Source of the DNA: an uncultured Pelagibacteraceae bacterium
Lineage (GTDB): Bacteria > Pseudomonadota > Alphaproteobacteria > Pelagibacterales > Pelagibacteraceae
NCBI GenBank assembly: GCA_902597895.1
Contig: CACJZM010000002.1
Location: forward strand, 1-64,000
Reading direction: 5' to 3'
Length of the DNA: 64,000 nt
The position numbers were made by a program, and so were the translations under genes. Every line of letters begins with the position of its first letter. The stretch's first letter is position 1. The notes under the pieces were generated by a model. The model saw only the letters and a program-made list of their open reading frames with translations, did no database searches and had not been told where the DNA came from. This document shows positions 62,293 through 64,000 of the stretch, piece by piece.

Positions 62293-64000
62293 ACTATATC
62301 ATTTAATATGTCTGCTCTATCATAAAGTTTAAGCAGAGGTATATATTGTTTTAAACTCTCATTGTTGTTTTCTATAATTTTAATTTCTTTCTCTGCTAAT
62401 ATGAATAAATCCTCATTAATAACGGGATCTGCTAGTCTAAAATTCTTTATGCCGCTTTGTTTGAAACCAAGCAAATCACCATAGCCTCTTAACTTCATAT
62501 CCTCTTCAGAAATTTTAAATCCATCGTTAGTACTTTTCAAAATTTTTATTCTTTTTCTTGCATTTTCACTTATACTTTCTTTTAAAATTAATATGCAAAA
62601 TGACTCTTTATTACCTCTACCAACTCTTCCTCTGAGCTGATGAAGTTGTGAGAGTCCAAACTTATTTGCATTTTCAATTATTATTACTGTTGCATTAGGA
62701 AAGTCTATTCCAACTTCAATTACAGTTGTAGAAACCAATATATCAATTTTTTTATTTAAAAAGTTTAATAAAATTTTATTTTTTTCTTCTTTATCTAAAA
62801 GCCCATGTAATAAACCAACTCTATTATTAAATTTTTTTTTTAAATTTTCATATCTTTTAACAGAAGACTGGTGATCAACTTTTTTAGACTCTTCAATTAA
62901 TGGACATACCCAAAATATTTGATTTTTTTTAGTAATTTGCGTACTTACAAATTTTATTACATCATTAATTTTATTTTCGATTTTACTGTAGGTTTTAATA
63001 TCTTTTCTATTTTTTGGCTTACTTTTTAATATAGTGACATCCATATCTCCAAAAATAGTCATAATCATTGTTCTAGGTATTGGTGTCGCGGACATAACCA
63101 AAACATCACAATTCTTTCCTCCTTTATCAGATAATTTCTTTCTTTGTTTAACTCCAAATTTATGTTGTTCATCGATAACTATTAAGCCTAAATTACGATA
63201 GATGATTTTTTCTTGAAATAATGAATGAGTTCCTACTAATAGATCAATTTTATTATTTTTTAAATCATTTAAAATTTGTTTTCTTTCAGAATAATCAGTC
63301 TTACTTGTTAAAAGTTTTACTGTAATGTTTTTTCCGAAAAGCTGTTTTGCTAATTCATAATGTTGGATAGCGAGAATTTCTGTTGGTGCCATAAAACTTG
63401 CTTGAAAATTGCTATTTATAACATTTAGACAGCATACTAAAGCTACAATGGTTTTTCCACTACCTACGTCACCTTGTAAAAGTCGAAACATTTTCCGATC
63501 TGAAGATAAATCATTGTTTATGTCATTTATTGCATTTAGTTGATCTTTTGTTAGGTTGAAATTTAATTTTTCTTTGATGTTTTCAAATGGAGTTGAGTTA
63601 AATTTCTTTTTTATTTTTTTTGTTTTCTTGATAGATTTTCTAATATTTGAATTTATCAACATAGTTGAAAATATTTCATCAAAAATAAGTCTATTTAGAA
63701 AATCTCCTTTTTTTTTTATATTTTTTGGGTCATGTAATTGGATTACTGATTTTTTCCAATCGATATAATTAAATTTTTTCAAAATTCTATCACTTAGCCA
63801 CTCGTCTAAATCTGGCAAATTACCCAACACTTCACTTATAACTTTGTTATACATTTTTTGATTTATACCTTCAGTCAAACTATAATTTGAAAAAACTTTT
63901 TTGATTGAATTTGTATCAGATGATATATGTGTAGGATTAGTTATCTGGTATTTTTTTTTGAAGTAACCAATTTTACCACTTATTACTATTTTTCTATTTA
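62289..64000 (-). CDS. recG: ATP-dependent DNA helicase RecG, partial, cut by right edge
   Basis: LLQGDVGSGKTIVALVCCLNVI, MAPTEILAIQHYELA, VIDEQHKFGVKQR, QLRGRVGRG; frame stays open upstream of 63878 with OB-fold-like SGKIGYFKKKYQITNPTHI. Confidence 0.94.
   Translation of the reverse strand, partial: NRKIVISGKIGYFKKKYQITNPTHISSDTNSIKKVFSNYSLTEGINQKMYNKVISEVLGNLPDLDEWLSDRILKKFNYIDWKKSVIQLHDPKNIKKKGDFLNRLIFDEIFSTMLINSNIRKSIKKTKKIKKKFNSTPFENIKEKLNFNLTKDQLNAINDINNDLSSDRKMFRLLQGDVGSGKTIVALVCCLNVINSNFQASFMAPTEILAIQHYELAKQLFGKNITVKLLTSKTDYSERKQILNDLKNNKIDLLVGTHSLFQEKIIYRNLGLIVIDEQHKFGVKQRKKLSDKGGKNCDVLVMSATPIPRTMIMTIFGDMDVTILKSKPKNRKDIKTYSKIENKINDVIKFVSTQITKKNQIFWVCPLIEESKKVDHQSSVKRYENLKKKFNNRVGLLHGLLDKEEKNKILLNFLNKKIDILVSTTVIEVGIDFPNATVIIIENANKFGLSQLHQLRGRVGRGNKESFCILILKESISENARKRIKILKSTNDGFKISEEDMKLRGYGDLLGFKQSGIKNFRLADPVINEDLFILAEKEIKIIENNNESLKQYIPLLKLYDRADILNDIV

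Noticed and set aside
63556-63768. 70-aa Phe-rich plus-strand ORF
   Set aside because: Antisense to recG.

Overview
The window is AT-rich (roughly 30% GC by eye), almost fully coding, and looks like a streamlined marine alphaproteobacterial genome. Gene order and protein content fit SAR11/Pelagibacterales, an inference from recognition and not from any search. Contents in order: ispD (cut by the left edge); ntrY-ntrX-trkA-trkH plus a TPR protein; tRNA-Arg; an aapJQMP-type general amino-acid ABC transporter; an XRE regulator; tRNA-Asn and tRNA-Cys; valS; ilvD; manC. Next is a long phosphorus block: DAG-kinase-family lipid kinase, plcP-like phosphoesterase, agt-like glycosyltransferase, phoR, an unknown secreted protein, pstS-C-A-B, phoU, phoB, sixA, ppk, ppx. 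This is followed by an arsenate/aquaporin cassette, zur-znuBC/znuA, an Ldh2-type oxidoreductase, xthA, an A-type Fe-S carrier, dgt-argS-nagZ-scpAB-tatABC-serS, yajC-secD-secF, a PuuD-like membrane protein, uvrA, ssb-gyrA-coaD-ppi-tgt, tRNA-Lys, an M48 protease, a DUF502 protein, and recG (cut by the right edge). No CRISPR array, transposon, prophage or rRNA was seen. The best leads are: (1) a repeated TTTAACA-N4-TGTAACA element in mirrored orientation between the lipid kinase and plcP and again before pstS, a likely local Pho box; (2) unknown proteins embedded in conserved operons (22552-23160, 6317-7546); (3) an NtrX without the GAFTGA motif; (4) a strong non-terminator hairpin at 33484-33517; (5) paired Zur-like palindromes and a 45-bp tandem His-rich repeat at znuA; (6) a shared TATTCAAAA/TTTTGAATA inverted repeat upstream of aapJ and of the XRE regulator.
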